Assembly: GCF_004799395.1 (NCBI RefSeq)
Contig: NZ_SSMZ01000124.1
Location: forward strand, 1 to 38,425
Direction: 5' to 3'
DNA: 38,425 bases
Source: Phenylobacterium sp.
GTDB lineage: Bacteria; Pseudomonadota; Alphaproteobacteria; Caulobacterales; Caulobacteraceae
Below the pieces are notes generated by a model. It was not told where the DNA came from. It did not search any database and saw nothing but the letters and a program-made list of their open reading frames with translations. Below are positions 17,339 through 25,057 of the stretch, one piece after another. The first letter of the stretch is position 1, and each line of letters starts with the position of its first letter. The position numbers were made by a program, and so were the translations under genes.

Positions 17339-18456
17339 GGCGCGGCGTCCTTCGGGATCAGGCGATAAAGGCGAAGCGTGTGGCGCACGCGGCCGGCTTC
17401 CGCGCCGGCGGCCTGCCCTGTGCCCATATAGAGGTCGGCGCGCACGTCGCCCTTGATGGCGCCGCCGGTGTCCAGGGCCAGCGCCAGGCGACGATAGGTC
17501 GGGAAGGCGCCGGACAGGATCGGCGCGCCAGCGTCGACCCAGTAGAGTTCGCCCATCTGGTGGAAGGTCGGATCAATGGCCAGGGCCCGGCCCGGGGGCA
17601 GAGGCAGGTTGGCGGACCCCACCGGCTGGCGCCCGTCGTCGGGGCCAAGGGTGAAGAAGGCATAGCGGGGATTCAGTTGCATGATCGCCTGGGCGTCTGC
17701 GCCGCGATGGGCGGCCAGCCAAGCGCGGATCGAGTCCGCCGAGACGTTGTCGGGCGCAAGCAGGCCCTTGTCGCGCATCGGGTTGGCGACGCCCACGAAC
17801 GGGCGACCATTGTTGCCGGCGTAGAGCGCCTTCTTCCGCTTGCCGTCGTCGAAGGTCAGCACGCCGGAGCCCTGGATCTGCAGGAAGAACAGGTCTTCCG
17901 GCCGCATCCAGGCCAGCGGCTTGCCTGGCGGCTGGGCCTCGATGGCCGTACGGTCGAGGTAAGGATTGAGCGTGGTGTCGCCGAGGTCGGCCGGCCTGGG
18001 CCGGACCGGGGCGCAGAACTCATCGTCCGCCTTGCTGCGCGCGGGGTATTCCGGGGCGAAGTAGGCGGTCAACACGCCGTCGGCGTGGCTGGCCTCCGCG
18101 CGGAAATGGGCTTCGAAGAAGCGTTTCGACTGATCCGCGTCCAGCGGGCCGATGGCGCGGGCGTCGCGGCAGACCTGGGCCATGGCCGGATCGCGCGCCG
18201 CGCCACAGGTCTCGCGGAAGGCGGCGAGCGCCGCAGAATGGTCCTCAGCTTCCCAGCCGCGCAGGGCGCTAAGCGGAACGATGCGTTCGGTGGAGGCTTC
18301 CGGCTCCGGCGCCGGGCGAGGCCTGGGGCGCGCCTCGAGCGGCGGCGCCTTGTGTCCGGCCGCTGGCGTTGGCGGCGCCTGTTTCGGGGTGGGCGTCGAG
18401 GCGCAGGCCGCGAGGATGAGCGCGGTCAGGGCCGCGCCGAGAACGCCTCCCCGCAC
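17335..18456 (-). CDS. mltA: Membrane-bound lytic murein transglycosylase A
   Basis: The 373-residue lipoprotein cleaves peptidoglycan glycan strands with formation of 1,6-anhydromuramic acid. The signal peptide MRGGVLGAALTALILAACAS has a lipobox with C18, and a proline/alanine linker follows to about residue 55. The MltA core includes GVLTAYFAPEYPARSK and FFLQIQGSGVLTFDDGK. The C-terminal 3D domain ALDTGGAIKGDVRADLYMG contains the catalytic aspartate region. The start is GTG. The gene overlaps Smr at its 3' end and lies eight bases after the Tim44-like gene. Confidence 0.93.
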   Translation of the reverse strand: MRGGVLGAALTALILAACASTPTPKQAPPTPAAGHKAPPLEARPRPRPAPEPEASTERIVPLSALRGWEAEDHSAALAAFRETCGAARDPAMAQVCRDARAIGPLDADQSKRFFEAHFRAEASHADGVLTAYFAPEYPARSKADDEFCAPVRPRPADLGDTTLNPYLDRTAIEAQPPGKPLAWMRPEDLFFLQIQGSGVLTFDDGKRKKALYAGNNGRPFVGVANPMRDKGLLAPDNVSADSIRAWLAAHRGADAQAIMQLNPRYAFFTLGPDDGRQPVGSANLPLPPGRALAIDPTFHQMGELYWVDAGAPILSGAFPTYRRLALALDTGGAIKGDVRADLYMGTGQAAGAEAGRVRHTLRLYRLIPKDAAP

Positions 18457-18463
18457 GGGCGCG

Positions 18464-19081
18464 TCAAGCCTCGGCGGCGTCGACGTGGATCAAGAGCCAA
18501 TTGGGGTCGCGGCTCTTCAGGCGCCGCTCGAACGTCCAGAGTTCGGCGGTCCGGCGGTCCTCGACGCCCTCGCCCTCCGGGCCCTTGGTGCGGCTGCGGA
18601 ATTCGGAGAGGAAGCGCACGGTCACCCGCGCCAGGTCCGCGCCCACGACCTCAGCCTTTTCCAGGTCGGCGCGGGGCGGGTGCAGGAATTCCACGGTCTC
18701 GGTGCGGTTCTCCGCCTCGCGGGCGGCGATGGCGGTGTCGAAGCCGGCCATGACCGGAGCGGCCAGGAGGTTGCGCAACTGGGTGCGGTCGCCGGCTGCG
18801 AATGCCTTGACGATCATCTCGTAGGCGCTCTTCGCGCCGCCGAGGAAACGGCCGACGTCGAAGCTGGGGTCCTTGGCCTTCACGGCGGCGAGGCCGCTTA
18901 GCGACACGCCGTCGTCGGCCTGCGCCGGGGCGTCCGGCGCGCGATCCAGCGGCGCGGCCGTCGCCGGGACCGCTGGCGCGTCCTCGGGCTGGCGGCCGAC
19001 CCGGCGGCCGAGCACCGCATAGAGCTGGTAGAGCACGATGGCCGCCAACCCCGCGAAGATGATCAATTCCAGAACTTCCAA
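18464..19081 (-). CDS. Tim44/TimA-like domain membrane protein
   Basis: The 205-residue protein begins with a single transmembrane helix (EVLELIIFAGLAAIVLYQLY), followed by LGRRVGRQPEDAP. A variable linker follows, then a Tim44-like domain from about residue 72 (DPSFDVGRFLGGAKSAYEMI). Bacterial members sit in the inner membrane of alphaproteobacteria; the mitochondrial relative is a translocase component. I set the start at TTG 19081 because GAGGG lies eight bases upstream and the helix follows at once; the track ORF adds 21 unlikely residues. The 168-base gap to the divergent secB contains the promoters for both, but no motif I can name. Confidence 0.87.
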   Translation of the reverse strand: MEVLELIIFAGLAAIVLYQLYAVLGRRVGRQPEDAPAVPATAAPLDRAPDAPAQADDGVSLSGLAAVKAKDPSFDVGRFLGGAKSAYEMIVKAFAAGDRTQLRNLLAAPVMAGFDTAIAAREAENRTETVEFLHPPRADLEKAEVVGADLARVTVRFLSEFRSRTKGPEGEGVEDRRTAELWTFERRLKSRDPNWLLIHVDAAEA

Positions 19082-19249
19082 CCGACGAGCCCTCGGGGTG
19101 CTTGAGCGCCGCACGGCGCTCCTTACCCATATAGACCGAACCAACGCCTGCGTCAGGGGCGGCGTTGCATCGCCAGGGGCGCCATGTTAGCCCGGCGCCC
19201 CGACAAGACGCGAACCGTTCGTAGTCTCCACACGGATTTAAGCCGAACT

Positions 19250-19732
19250 ATGACCGACACCGACGCCGGCGCGCCCGACATCGCCGAGACCGCCGATCAG
19301 CCCGGCATCCGCATCCTGGCCCAGTTCATCCGCGACCTGTCGTTCGAGAACCCGCGCGCGCCGGAAGCGCTGCGCGGCGGCGCGGCCCAGCCGCAGATCG
19401 ACCTGGGCGTCGAGATGAACGCCCGCGGCCGCGACGACGGCTTCTTCGAGGTCGACCTGAAGCTCTCCGCCAAGGCCAACCGGGAGGACGGCCCGGTGTT
19501 CGTGGTCGAGCTGCTCTACGGCGGCGTGTTCCAGATCGCTGGCGTCGGGCCCGAGGACATGGAGCCGGTGCTGCTGATCGAATGCCCGCGCTATCTCTTC
19601 CCGTTCGCGCGCAAGATCATCGCCGACGTGACCGCCGACGGCGGTTATCCGCCTTTCATGCTCGACCCCATCGATTTCGCTGGCGTCTACACGGCCCGCA
19701 AGGCCCAGGAACAGCAGGTCGGCCACGCGTAA
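19250..19732 (+). CDS. secB: Protein-export chaperone SecB
   Basis: The 160-residue SecB keeps precursor proteins unfolded and delivers them to SecA. Family segments visible are [20 protein letters not shown] (about 17-36), [15 protein letters not shown], and the C-terminal [20 protein letters not shown] with [21 protein letters not shown] start at ATG 19250 ([10 protein letters not shown]); the track extends 22 residues further without family support. It is divergent from the Tim44-like gene and convergent with dnaQ. Confidence 0.95.
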   Translation: MTDTDAGAPDIAETADQPGIRILAQFIRDLSFENPRAPEALRGGAAQPQIDLGVEMNARGRDDGFFEVDLKLSAKANREDGPVFVVELLYGGVFQIAGVGPEDMEPVLLIECPRYLFPFARKIIADVTADGGYPPFMLDPIDFAGVYTARKAQEQQVGHA

Positions 19733-19738
19733 CGCGTT

Positions 19739-19842
19739 CCTCCCCGTCGGGGGAGGTGGCGCGAAGCGCCGGAGGCGGCTTCCTCGCCGGTTTGAGCGAT
19801 CCCCCTCAGTCAGCTGCGCTGACAGCTCCCCCGATGGGGAGC
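19739..19842. repeat. Three tandem hairpins in an intergenic repeat element
   Basis: Between the convergent secB and dnaQ genes lie three perfect short stems: CCTCCCC/GGGGAGG at 19739-19756, GTCAGC/GCTGAC at 19809-19823, and GCTCCCC/GGGGAGC at 19825-19842. Between the first two lies GGCGCGAAGCGCCGGAGG, which resembles the inside of the element at 1.1 kb. I treat it as a dispersed intergenic repeat that may also terminate both genes. Confidence 0.6.
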
Positions 19843-19849
19843 CGCTTGG

Positions 19850-20560
19850 CTACAGCCCGAACCTCGCCCAGAGGTCTTCGTTCTTCACGACGCCGCGAAT
19901 GAATTCGGCGTGCGTCGCCCTTTCGGCCTCGGTCGAGCGCGGAGCGAGCGGATTGGGCCGGGCGCCGTAGGCGCTGCGGGCCGCGGCGTGAACCGCGACC
20001 GCCATGGCCGCAGTGGTCAGCTCCAGCCGCCGTTCGCGGCCGCCCTTCAGCTCGAGATAGACCGCCGCAAGCAGCTTGGCGTCCACCAGGGCGCCATGTT
20101 TCTCGCGCTCGCTGAGCGAGATCTTGAAGCGCTTGCAGAGCGCATCCAGCGAATTGTGCATTCCCGGGAAGCGGGCGCGGGCGAGCGCCAGGGTGTCGAT
20201 CCAGCGCGTCTCGTGCAGCGGGTGGCGGCTCACGACGCCCAGCTCGTAATTGATGAAATTGCGGTCGAAGGTCGCGTTATGGGCGATCAGCGGCGCGTCG
20301 CCGACGAAGTCCAGGAAGGCGTCCACCACCTCCGGATGCTCGAACTTCGGCTTGCCCTTCAGGAAGGCGCCCGAAAGACCATGGACCCGCTCGGCGTCCG
20401 GCGGCATGTCGCGGCAGGGGTCGATGTAGGTGTGGAAGCTTCGGCCCGTGGGCACGAAGTCGTCGATCTCCAGGCAGGCGATTTCCACCAGCCGGTGCCC
20501 CTGGGTCGGCTCGAAGCCGGTAGTCTCGGTGTCGAGGACGATCTCGCGCGCCATGACCAT
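19850..20560 (-). CDS. dnaQ: DNA polymerase III epsilon subunit (3'-5' proofreading exonuclease)
   Basis: The 236-residue protein carries the DEDDh exonuclease motifs: ExoI IVLDTETTGFEPTQG, ExoII LIAHNATFDRNFIN, and ExoIII EKHGALVDAKLLAAVYLEL with the catalytic histidine. The C-terminal tail, ending NEDLWARFGL, is the polymerase alpha-binding side in homologues. Of two ATGs (20560 and 20554) the first has GGGG about six bases upstream. It lies 33 bases downstream of coaE and ends the minus-strand operon leading away from the origin. Confidence 0.95.
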   Translation of the reverse strand: MVMAREIVLDTETTGFEPTQGHRLVEIACLEIDDFVPTGRSFHTYIDPCRDMPPDAERVHGLSGAFLKGKPKFEHPEVVDAFLDFVGDAPLIAHNATFDRNFINYELGVVSRHPLHETRWIDTLALARARFPGMHNSLDALCKRFKISLSEREKHGALVDAKLLAAVYLELKGGRERRLELTTAAMAVAVHAAARSAYGARPNPLAPRSTEAERATHAEFIRGVVKNEDLWARFGL

Positions 20561-20593
20561 TCATGACCCCATTCGCCCCGGGGATTCAACAGC

Positions 20594-21208
20594 CTAACGG
20601 TCGCGGGCGGGACGTGTCTGTGGATCGCGCATCGCGGCGATGATTTCGGCGACCTGGATGCGCGCCGGCTCCAGACCGCGGGAGGTGTCGACCACGAAGT
20701 GGGCGCGGGCGCGCTTTTCCGCATCGGCCAGCTGCTGGGCGAGGATCGCATCGAGCCGTTCGGGCGTCATGCCCGGCCGCGCCAGCACGCGCTCGCGCTG
20801 CAGGCCAGCGGGCGCGCTGGCCACCACGATCGCGTCGACATTCACGTGGCCGCCGGTCTCGAACAGCAGCGGGATGTCGAGGACCACCATGTCCGCACCG
20901 TCTGCCTCGGCTTTGGCGAAGAAGCCGATCCGGTCGCTGCCCACAAGGGGATGGACGATGGCGTTGAGGCGTTTGAGCTCGTCCGGCTTGCCGAGCACCG
21001 CCTGGCGCAGGGCCTCGCGGTCCACCTTGCGATCCCTGACGACGCCGGGAAACGCCTCACCCACCGGCCCGACCGCCGCGCCGCCGGTGTCGTAGAGGTC
21101 GTGCACCGCGGCGTCGGCGTCATAGACCGGTACGCCCGCCTCGCGGAACATGGCCGCTGTGGTCGACTTGCCCATGCCGATGGAACCGGTAAGCCCGATA
21201 AGGATCAT
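20594..21208 (-). CDS. coaE: Dephospho-CoA kinase
   Basis: The 204-residue enzyme phosphorylates dephospho-CoA in the last step of CoA synthesis. The P-loop [17 protein letters not shown] is at residues 5-21, followed by [15 protein letters not shown] and [17 protein letters not shown], both typical of CoaE. The ORF track starts 130 codons earlier in a frame that is aroE shadow. The correct ATG overlaps the aroE stop as ATGA. Confidence 0.95.
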   Translation of the reverse strand: MILIGLTGSIGMGKSTTAAMFREAGVPVYDADAAVHDLYDTGGAAVGPVGEAFPGVVRDRKVDREALRQAVLGKPDELKRLNAIVHPLVGSDRIGFFAKAEADGADMVVLDIPLLFETGGHVNVDAIVVASAPAGLQRERVLARPGMTPERLDAILAQQLADAEKRARAHFVVDTSRGLEPARIQVAEIIAAMRDPQTRPARDR

Positions 21209-22053
21209 GCGCCCAGCGCCTTCAGCGCCAGGGCCCGGACGTCGAGGTTCGCCGGCGGCGGCTGGCCATAGAACGCCTCGAACGAGGGCCGGGCCTGGCC
21301 GATCAGCATCGCCAGGCCGTCCACCGTCGGCCGGCCCAGCGCTTTCGCCAGCGCCAGGAAGGGCGTGACCAGCGGCATGTAGACCATGTCCATCACCACG
21401 CAGCCCGCCGGGGTGGCCGCCAATGGCGCATCGAGGGTCAGCCCGTCGGCCACGCCCGCGGAGGTGGCGTTGATGACGGCCACCGCGCTCTGCAAGGCCG
21501 TTTCGGCGTCGCCCCAGGCCGCGGCCCCGCCGCCGAGATCGGCCGCCAGGGCTTCCGCGCGCGCCAGAGTTCGGTTGACGATCCGGACGTCGCGGCAACC
21601 GGCGTCCTGCAGCGCAGCCACCGCGCCCCGCGCGGCGCCGCCGGCGCCCAGCACCACCACCGGTCCGCTGCGCGCGTCGAACTGCGGCGCCTGCTCGGCG
21701 AAAGCCGTGGCCAAACCCAGGCCGTCGGTGTTGTCCGCCCGGACCCGACCGCCGTCGCCGAAGACCAATAGGTTAGCCGCGCGGGCGCGCTGGGCGCGCG
21801 GGTGCGCCTCATCGGCGACGGTGAGCGCGGCCTCCTTGAACGGCAAGGTGACGTTGACGCCTGCCCAGGACGTCCGTCGAAGGCCTTCGACGAAGGCGGC
21901 AAAGCCGTCCTCGCCGACCTCCAGCGCCACATAGACTCCGTCAATTCCGGCCGCTTCCAGCCAGGCGTTGTGCAGGATCGGGCTCAGTGAATGGGCGACC
22001 GGCCGGCCGGCCACGCCGGCGACCCGTGTGGCGCCGCTGATCGTGCGGCTCAT
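21205..22053 (-). CDS. aroE: Shikimate dehydrogenase (NADP+)
   Basis: The 282-residue enzyme reduces 3-dehydroshikimate to shikimate in the aromatic amino acid pathway. The substrate motif [18 protein letters not shown], the catalytic lysine in [12 protein letters not shown] and the aspartate in ADNTDGLGL are present. The NADP-binding loop is [16 protein letters not shown], with [10 protein letters not shown] after it. It overlaps coaE and maf by four bases each and is part of the ppsR-maf-aroE-coaE-dnaQ operon. Confidence 0.96.
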   Translation of the reverse strand: MSRTISGATRVAGVAGRPVAHSLSPILHNAWLEAAGIDGVYVALEVGEDGFAAFVEGLRRTSWAGVNVTLPFKEAALTVADEAHPRAQRARAANLLVFGDGGRVRADNTDGLGLATAFAEQAPQFDARSGPVVVLGAGGAARGAVAALQDAGCRDVRIVNRTLARAEALAADLGGGAAAWGDAETALQSAVAVINATSAGVADGLTLDAPLAATPAGCVVMDMVYMPLVTPFLALAKALGRPTVDGLAMLIGQARPSFEAFYGQPPPANLDVRALALKALGA

Positions 22054-22646
22054 GGCGCCAGGATCCCGCGCTTGCGCAGCAGCTCCAGCAGACCCATCAG
22101 CGGCAGGCCCAGGATTGTGAAGTAGTCACCCTCAATCTTGGAGAACAGTTGCACCCCTTGCGCCTCGAGGCGGTAGCACCCCACTGAGCCCAGCGCCGCC
22201 TCGCCTTCCTCGGCCAGATAGCTGTCCAGGAAGCTGTCGGAGAAATCGCGCATGCGCAGGGTTGCGCTCTGGGTTTCGCGCCAGACGACGGCGCCGCGTT
22301 CGGCCACCACCACCGCCGAATGCAGCATGTGCGGCTTGCCGCGCAGGGTCTGCAGGCGCTCGCGGGCCGCCGCCAGGGTCTCGGTCTTGTCGTAGAGCTT
22401 GCCCTGGAATTCCAGCGTCTGGTCGGCACCGAGCACAAGTTCGGGCCGACCGACCGAGACAGCCAGCGCCTTTTCTTCGGCTAGGGCTTCGGCCACTTGG
22501 CGCGGCGTGGCGCGCTTGGCGACCAGTTCGGCCTTCGTGACCTCCTCGTCCACGCCGGAGCCGACCGCCTCGAACGGCACGCCGGCGCCTTGGAGAACGG
22601 CCCGCCGCGCGGTGCTTTTCGAGGCGAGAACCAGACCGGGGCTCAC
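22050..22646 (-). CDS. maf: Maf-family nucleoside triphosphate pyrophosphatase
   Basis: The 198-residue protein hydrolyses non-canonical or modified nucleoside triphosphates to monophosphates. The Maf signature [19 protein letters not shown] is at residues 5-23, the conserved aspartate in [10 protein letters not shown], and [15 protein letters not shown] lies mid-chain. The family is linked to house-cleaning of nucleotide pools and, in some bacteria, septum formation. Start and stop both overlap neighbours by four bases (ppsR and aroE). Confidence 0.93.
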   Translation of the reverse strand: MSPGLVLASKSTARRAVLQGAGVPFEAVGSGVDEEVTKAELVAKRATPRQVAEALAEEKALAVSVGRPELVLGADQTLEFQGKLYDKTETLAAARERLQTLRGKPHMLHSAVVVAERGAVVWRETQSATLRMRDFSDSFLDSYLAEEGEAALGSVGCYRLEAQGVQLFSKIEGDYFTILGLPLMGLLELLRKRGILAP

Positions 22647-23494
22647 CCCAGCACCTCGACCTGTCCATGGCCGCCATGCAGCAGGTTGAGGACCGCCGCC
22701 GCGGTTTCCTCGACGGAGCGGCGGGTCACATCGATCACCGGCCAGCCCTGGCGTTCGTAGAGCCGCCGCGCCTGGACGATCTCCTCGCGCACCGCATCCA
22801 CGTCGATGTAGGTCGACTCGCGGTTTTCCTTCAGACTCAAGAGGCGGTTGCGGCGGATCTGGATGAGCCGGTCCGGCGAGATCGAAAGGCCGACAACCAG
22901 GGTCGACTTAAGGGCGAACAGCTTCTCCGGCGGCGGGCGGCCCGGCACCAGGGGCACGTTGCCGGCCCGTACGCCCCGATGCGCCAGGTAGATGCAGGTC
23001 GGCGTCTTCGAGGTCCGCGAGACGCCCACCAGGATAACGTCGGCCTGTTCCAGGTCCTGGCCACCTTGGCCGTCGTCGTGGCCGATGGCGTAGTTCAGCG
23101 CGTCCATGCGGTTGAAATAGTCGTTGTCGAGCCGCAGGTGCGCGCCGACCCGGCTGGTGGTGGTGTAGCCCAGGTAGCGCGACATGGCCGAGACCAGCGG
23201 GTCCAACGCCGGGATGCAGGGCATGTCGAGTTTGCGGCAGCCCTCCTCGAGGGCCTCGCGCAGTCCGTCGTCGACGATGGTGTGGATGACGACGCCCGGC
23301 GCCTCCTCGATGTCGCCCAGCGCCCGGTCGAGCTGGCGCTGGGAACGGACCAGGGCGTAGATGTGCTCGATCGGCAGGACATTGTCGAAGCGGGCGCAGA
23401 CCGCGCGCGCCATGGCGTTCAGGGTCTCCCCGGTGGAATCCGACACCAGGTGGACATGGAAATAGGTCGCGAGCTTCGGGGCGGTCGTTGTCAC
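22643..23494 (-). CDS. ppsR: DUF299 kinase/pyrophosphorylase (PEP synthase/PPDK regulatory protein)
   Basis: The 283-residue protein belongs to the bifunctional ADP-dependent kinase/Pi-dependent pyrophosphorylase family, which switches PEP synthase or pyruvate phosphate dikinase off and on by threonine phosphorylation. The opening FHVHLVSDSTGETLNAMARA and the P-loop-like GVSRTSKTPTCIYLA match the family. Whether the partner is PpsA or PPDK cannot be read here. The start is GTG 23494. It is the first gene left of the putative origin and heads a minus-strand operon, the same position held by the DUF299 gene RP001 beside the Caulobacter origin. Confidence 0.9.
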   Translation of the reverse strand: MTTTAPKLATYFHVHLVSDSTGETLNAMARAVCARFDNVLPIEHIYALVRSQRQLDRALGDIEEAPGVVIHTIVDDGLREALEEGCRKLDMPCIPALDPLVSAMSRYLGYTTTSRVGAHLRLDNDYFNRMDALNYAIGHDDGQGGQDLEQADVILVGVSRTSKTPTCIYLAHRGVRAGNVPLVPGRPPPEKLFALKSTLVVGLSISPDRLIQIRRNRLLSLKENRESTYIDVDAVREEIVQARRLYERQGWPVIDVTRRSVEETAAAVLNLLHGGHGQVEVLG

Positions 23495-23630
23495 GGGCGG
23501 CCTGACGCGAAAATGCCTGGGGACGATTCCTGTGGAGCAGTCTTAGCGAACGCGGGCCGGATTGGGGATAGACCGCGTGCGCCGGCGGCTCGTCCGCCGG
23601 CGGGGCAAATCACCGGGATGGAATCGGCCC

Positions 23631-23646
23631 TAAACCTTCCATTAAC
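23631..23646 (+). promoter_or_regulatory. Near-consensus CtrA box
   Basis: TAAA-CCTTCCA-TTAAC differs by one base from TTAA-N7-TTAAC, the binding site of the cell-cycle regulator CtrA. It lies inside the putative origin, about 100 bases from the perfect box, where CtrA binding would block initiation in non-replicating cells. Confidence 0.55.
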
Positions 23647-23691
23647 CCACTGGGCGAGTCCCCGGTGGACGCCGCAGAGCTCGCGGACCGA

Positions 23692-23704
23692 CAAGGATTG
23701 GATA
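23692..23704 (-). promoter_or_regulatory. IHF-like site in the origin
   Basis: CAAGGATTGGATA matches the complement of WATCAANNNNTTR with one mismatch. It lies between the two CtrA boxes and overlaps a DnaA-like box. IHF bends the Caulobacter origin and competes with CtrA there, so the placement is sensible, but a one-mismatch short motif is weak evidence. Confidence 0.35.
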
Positions 23705-23738
23705 GCCACAGGCGCGCACCGCGCGGTCCCCCTAGAGG

Positions 23739-23754
23739 TTAACGATTCCTTAAG
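23739..23754 (-). promoter_or_regulatory. Perfect CtrA box with GATTC in its spacer
   Basis: The plus strand reads TTAA-CGATTCC-TTAAG. Read from the minus strand with the flanking base it is TTAA-GGAATCG-TTAAC, the full CtrA consensus. The seven-base spacer includes GATTC, a CcrM methylation site. The box sits centrally in the putative origin and could repress initiation or control nearby promoters. Confidence 0.8.
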
Positions 23755-24004
23755 CGTCCGCGGGGCTTGGCGGTCGGTCCCCGCAATTCACAGGCCTGTC
23801 CTCCCTGGAGGGCGCAGGCGGGACAAGCTGGGGACGGGGGTTGCGCCGTCATGAATGTGTCGCCGTTGTCCACGCACTCGACAGCCCCTATCGCTCCTAC
23901 ACCAACCTTTTTCAGAACCCTTATTAGGAAGAAGAGGGGCGGACGGGATGAGTGGATTCGGCGTTGGGCTTGAGCCGCAGGCCGGGAGGCGATTTAAAGC
24001 TCCC

Positions 24005-25057
24005 ATGAGCGAGACCACTCCGCGGCTCCTACGAGCCTTGGCCGGCGAAACCCTCGACCGGCCTCCAATCTGGCTCATGCGCCAGGCGGGCCGCTCGCTG
24101 CCGGAATACCGCGAGCTGCGCACCCGGGCTGCGGACTTCATCACATTCTGCCACAATCCGGAGATGGCCGCCGAGGCGACGCTGCAGCCCATGCGCCGCT
24201 TTCCACTGGATGCGGCCATCGTCTTCGCCGACATCCTGCTGATCCCTGGCGCGCTTGGCCAAAAGGTCTGGTTCGAAGCCGGTGAGGGCCCACGGCTTGG
24301 TGAGCTGCCGCTGGTCGAGGCCATGGCCGAGCAAGTCGAAGCTTCCACGGGACGGCTTTCGGCGATCGGCGAGACGCTGTCGCTCGTGCGCGCCGAACTT
24401 GAGCCAGACCGAGCGCTGATCGGCTTTGCAGGCGGCCCCTGGACGGTGGCTACCTACATGATCGAAGGTCGCAGCTCGAACCGCGAAGTGGCGCGAGCCT
24501 ATGCCTACGCTCACCCCGAAGAACTGGATGCTCTGCTGGCCGTACTGGTGGACGCCACAGCCCGCTATCTGGTCATGCAGGCCAAGTCCGGCGCCCAGGC
24601 GCTGAAGATCTTCGAGAGCTGGGCGGAAGGCCTGGCCGAGGACGTGTTCGAGCGCATCGTCATCGCTCCGCACCTGGCCATTGTCGAGAAGGTCCGCGCA
24701 GCCGGCGTGACCGTCCCGTTCATCGGCTTTCCCCGTGGGGCCGGAGCGCTGGTGGAGAACTACGCCCGCACCGTGCCCGTGCAGGGCGTCGCGCTCGACA
24801 CCCAGGCGAGCGCCGAACTGGGTCAGCGGCTGCAGGCAGGCGGCAAGACGATCCAGGGCGCGCTGGACAACCTGCTGCTGCGCGAAGGCGGCTCAGCCCT
24901 GGATGCTCGGGTGGACCAGCTGCTCGCCCAATGGAGCGGCGGTCCCTACATCTTCAACCTGGGCCACGGGGTGATGCCAGACACACCGATCGCCCACATC
25001 GCCCGCGTCGTGGAGCGGGTGACCGGAAAACCGGCTAAGGCCATGGCCGCCGAGTGA
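24005..25057 (+). CDS. hemE: Uroporphyrinogen decarboxylase
   Basis: The 350-residue enzyme decarboxylates uroporphyrinogen III to coproporphyrinogen III in heme synthesis. The substrate-binding motif RPPIWLMRQAGRSLPEYR is at residues 19-36, and FAGGPWTVATYMIEG and FNLGHGVMPDTP are further family signatures. Most homologues read RQAGRYLPEYR, so serine replaces tyrosine here. I start at ATG 24005 (MSETTPRLLRALAGE), as in homologues. ATG 23948 is in frame with a better purine-rich upstream and would extend into the origin. The gene is the right boundary of oriC and overlaps hemH by four bases. Confidence 0.96.
   Translation: MSETTPRLLRALAGETLDRPPIWLMRQAGRSLPEYRELRTRAADFITFCHNPEMAAEATLQPMRRFPLDAAIVFADILLIPGALGQKVWFEAGEGPRLGELPLVEAMAEQVEASTGRLSAIGETLSLVRAELEPDRALIGFAGGPWTVATYMIEGRSSNREVARAYAYAHPEELDALLAVLVDATARYLVMQAKSGAQALKIFESWAEGLAEDVFERIVIAPHLAIVEKVRAAGVTVPFIGFPRGAGALVENYARTVPVQGVALDTQASAELGQRLQAGGKTIQGALDNLLLREGGSALDARVDQLLAQWSGGPYIFNLGHGVMPDTPIAHIARVVERVTGKPAKAMAAE

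Larger units (their letters stand above)
23531..23874. promoter_or_regulatory. Group of imperfect DnaA-box-like sites
   Basis: Five nonamers match the TTATCCACA or TTATNCACA consensus at about seven of nine positions: TGCTCCACA (minus, 23531-23539), CTATCCCCA (minus, 23563-23571), ATAGCCACA (23702-23710), CAATTCACA (23784-23792) and TTGTCCACG (23866-23874). Weak DnaA boxes are a known trait of the Caulobacter origin. Each alone could be chance; the clustering in one gap is the argument. Confidence 0.45.
23495..24004. other. oriC: Putative chromosomal replication origin (oriC, Cori type)
   Basis: This 510-base gene-free stretch between ppsR (minus) and hemE (plus) has the position and content of the Caulobacter origin. 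It contains one perfect and one near-consensus CtrA box, an IHF-like site, several DnaA-like boxes with about 7 of 9 matches to TTATCCACA, and an AT-rich 30-base tract at 23905-23934 that could unwind. It also has five GANTC methylation sites (23525, 23621, 23656, 23744, 23955), against roughly one or two expected at this base composition. Short ORFs here are not convincing. No canonical TTATCCACA box is present and function is inferred, but the combination is hard to explain otherwise. Confidence 0.85.

Noticed and set aside
17098-18753. 551-codon plus-strand ORF
   Set aside because: Antisense to mltA and the Tim44-like gene, both with clear family motifs.
20837-20846. CACGTG cores elsewhere (near 2640, 12277, 20840, 33867, 35550)
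   Set aside because: Flanking bases do not match parS; only the two sites listed have the complete palindrome.
23767-23973. Short ORF of 68 codons in the origin
   Set aside because: It overlaps the start region of hemE, has no ribosome site or family features, and fits the regulatory sequence of oriC better.
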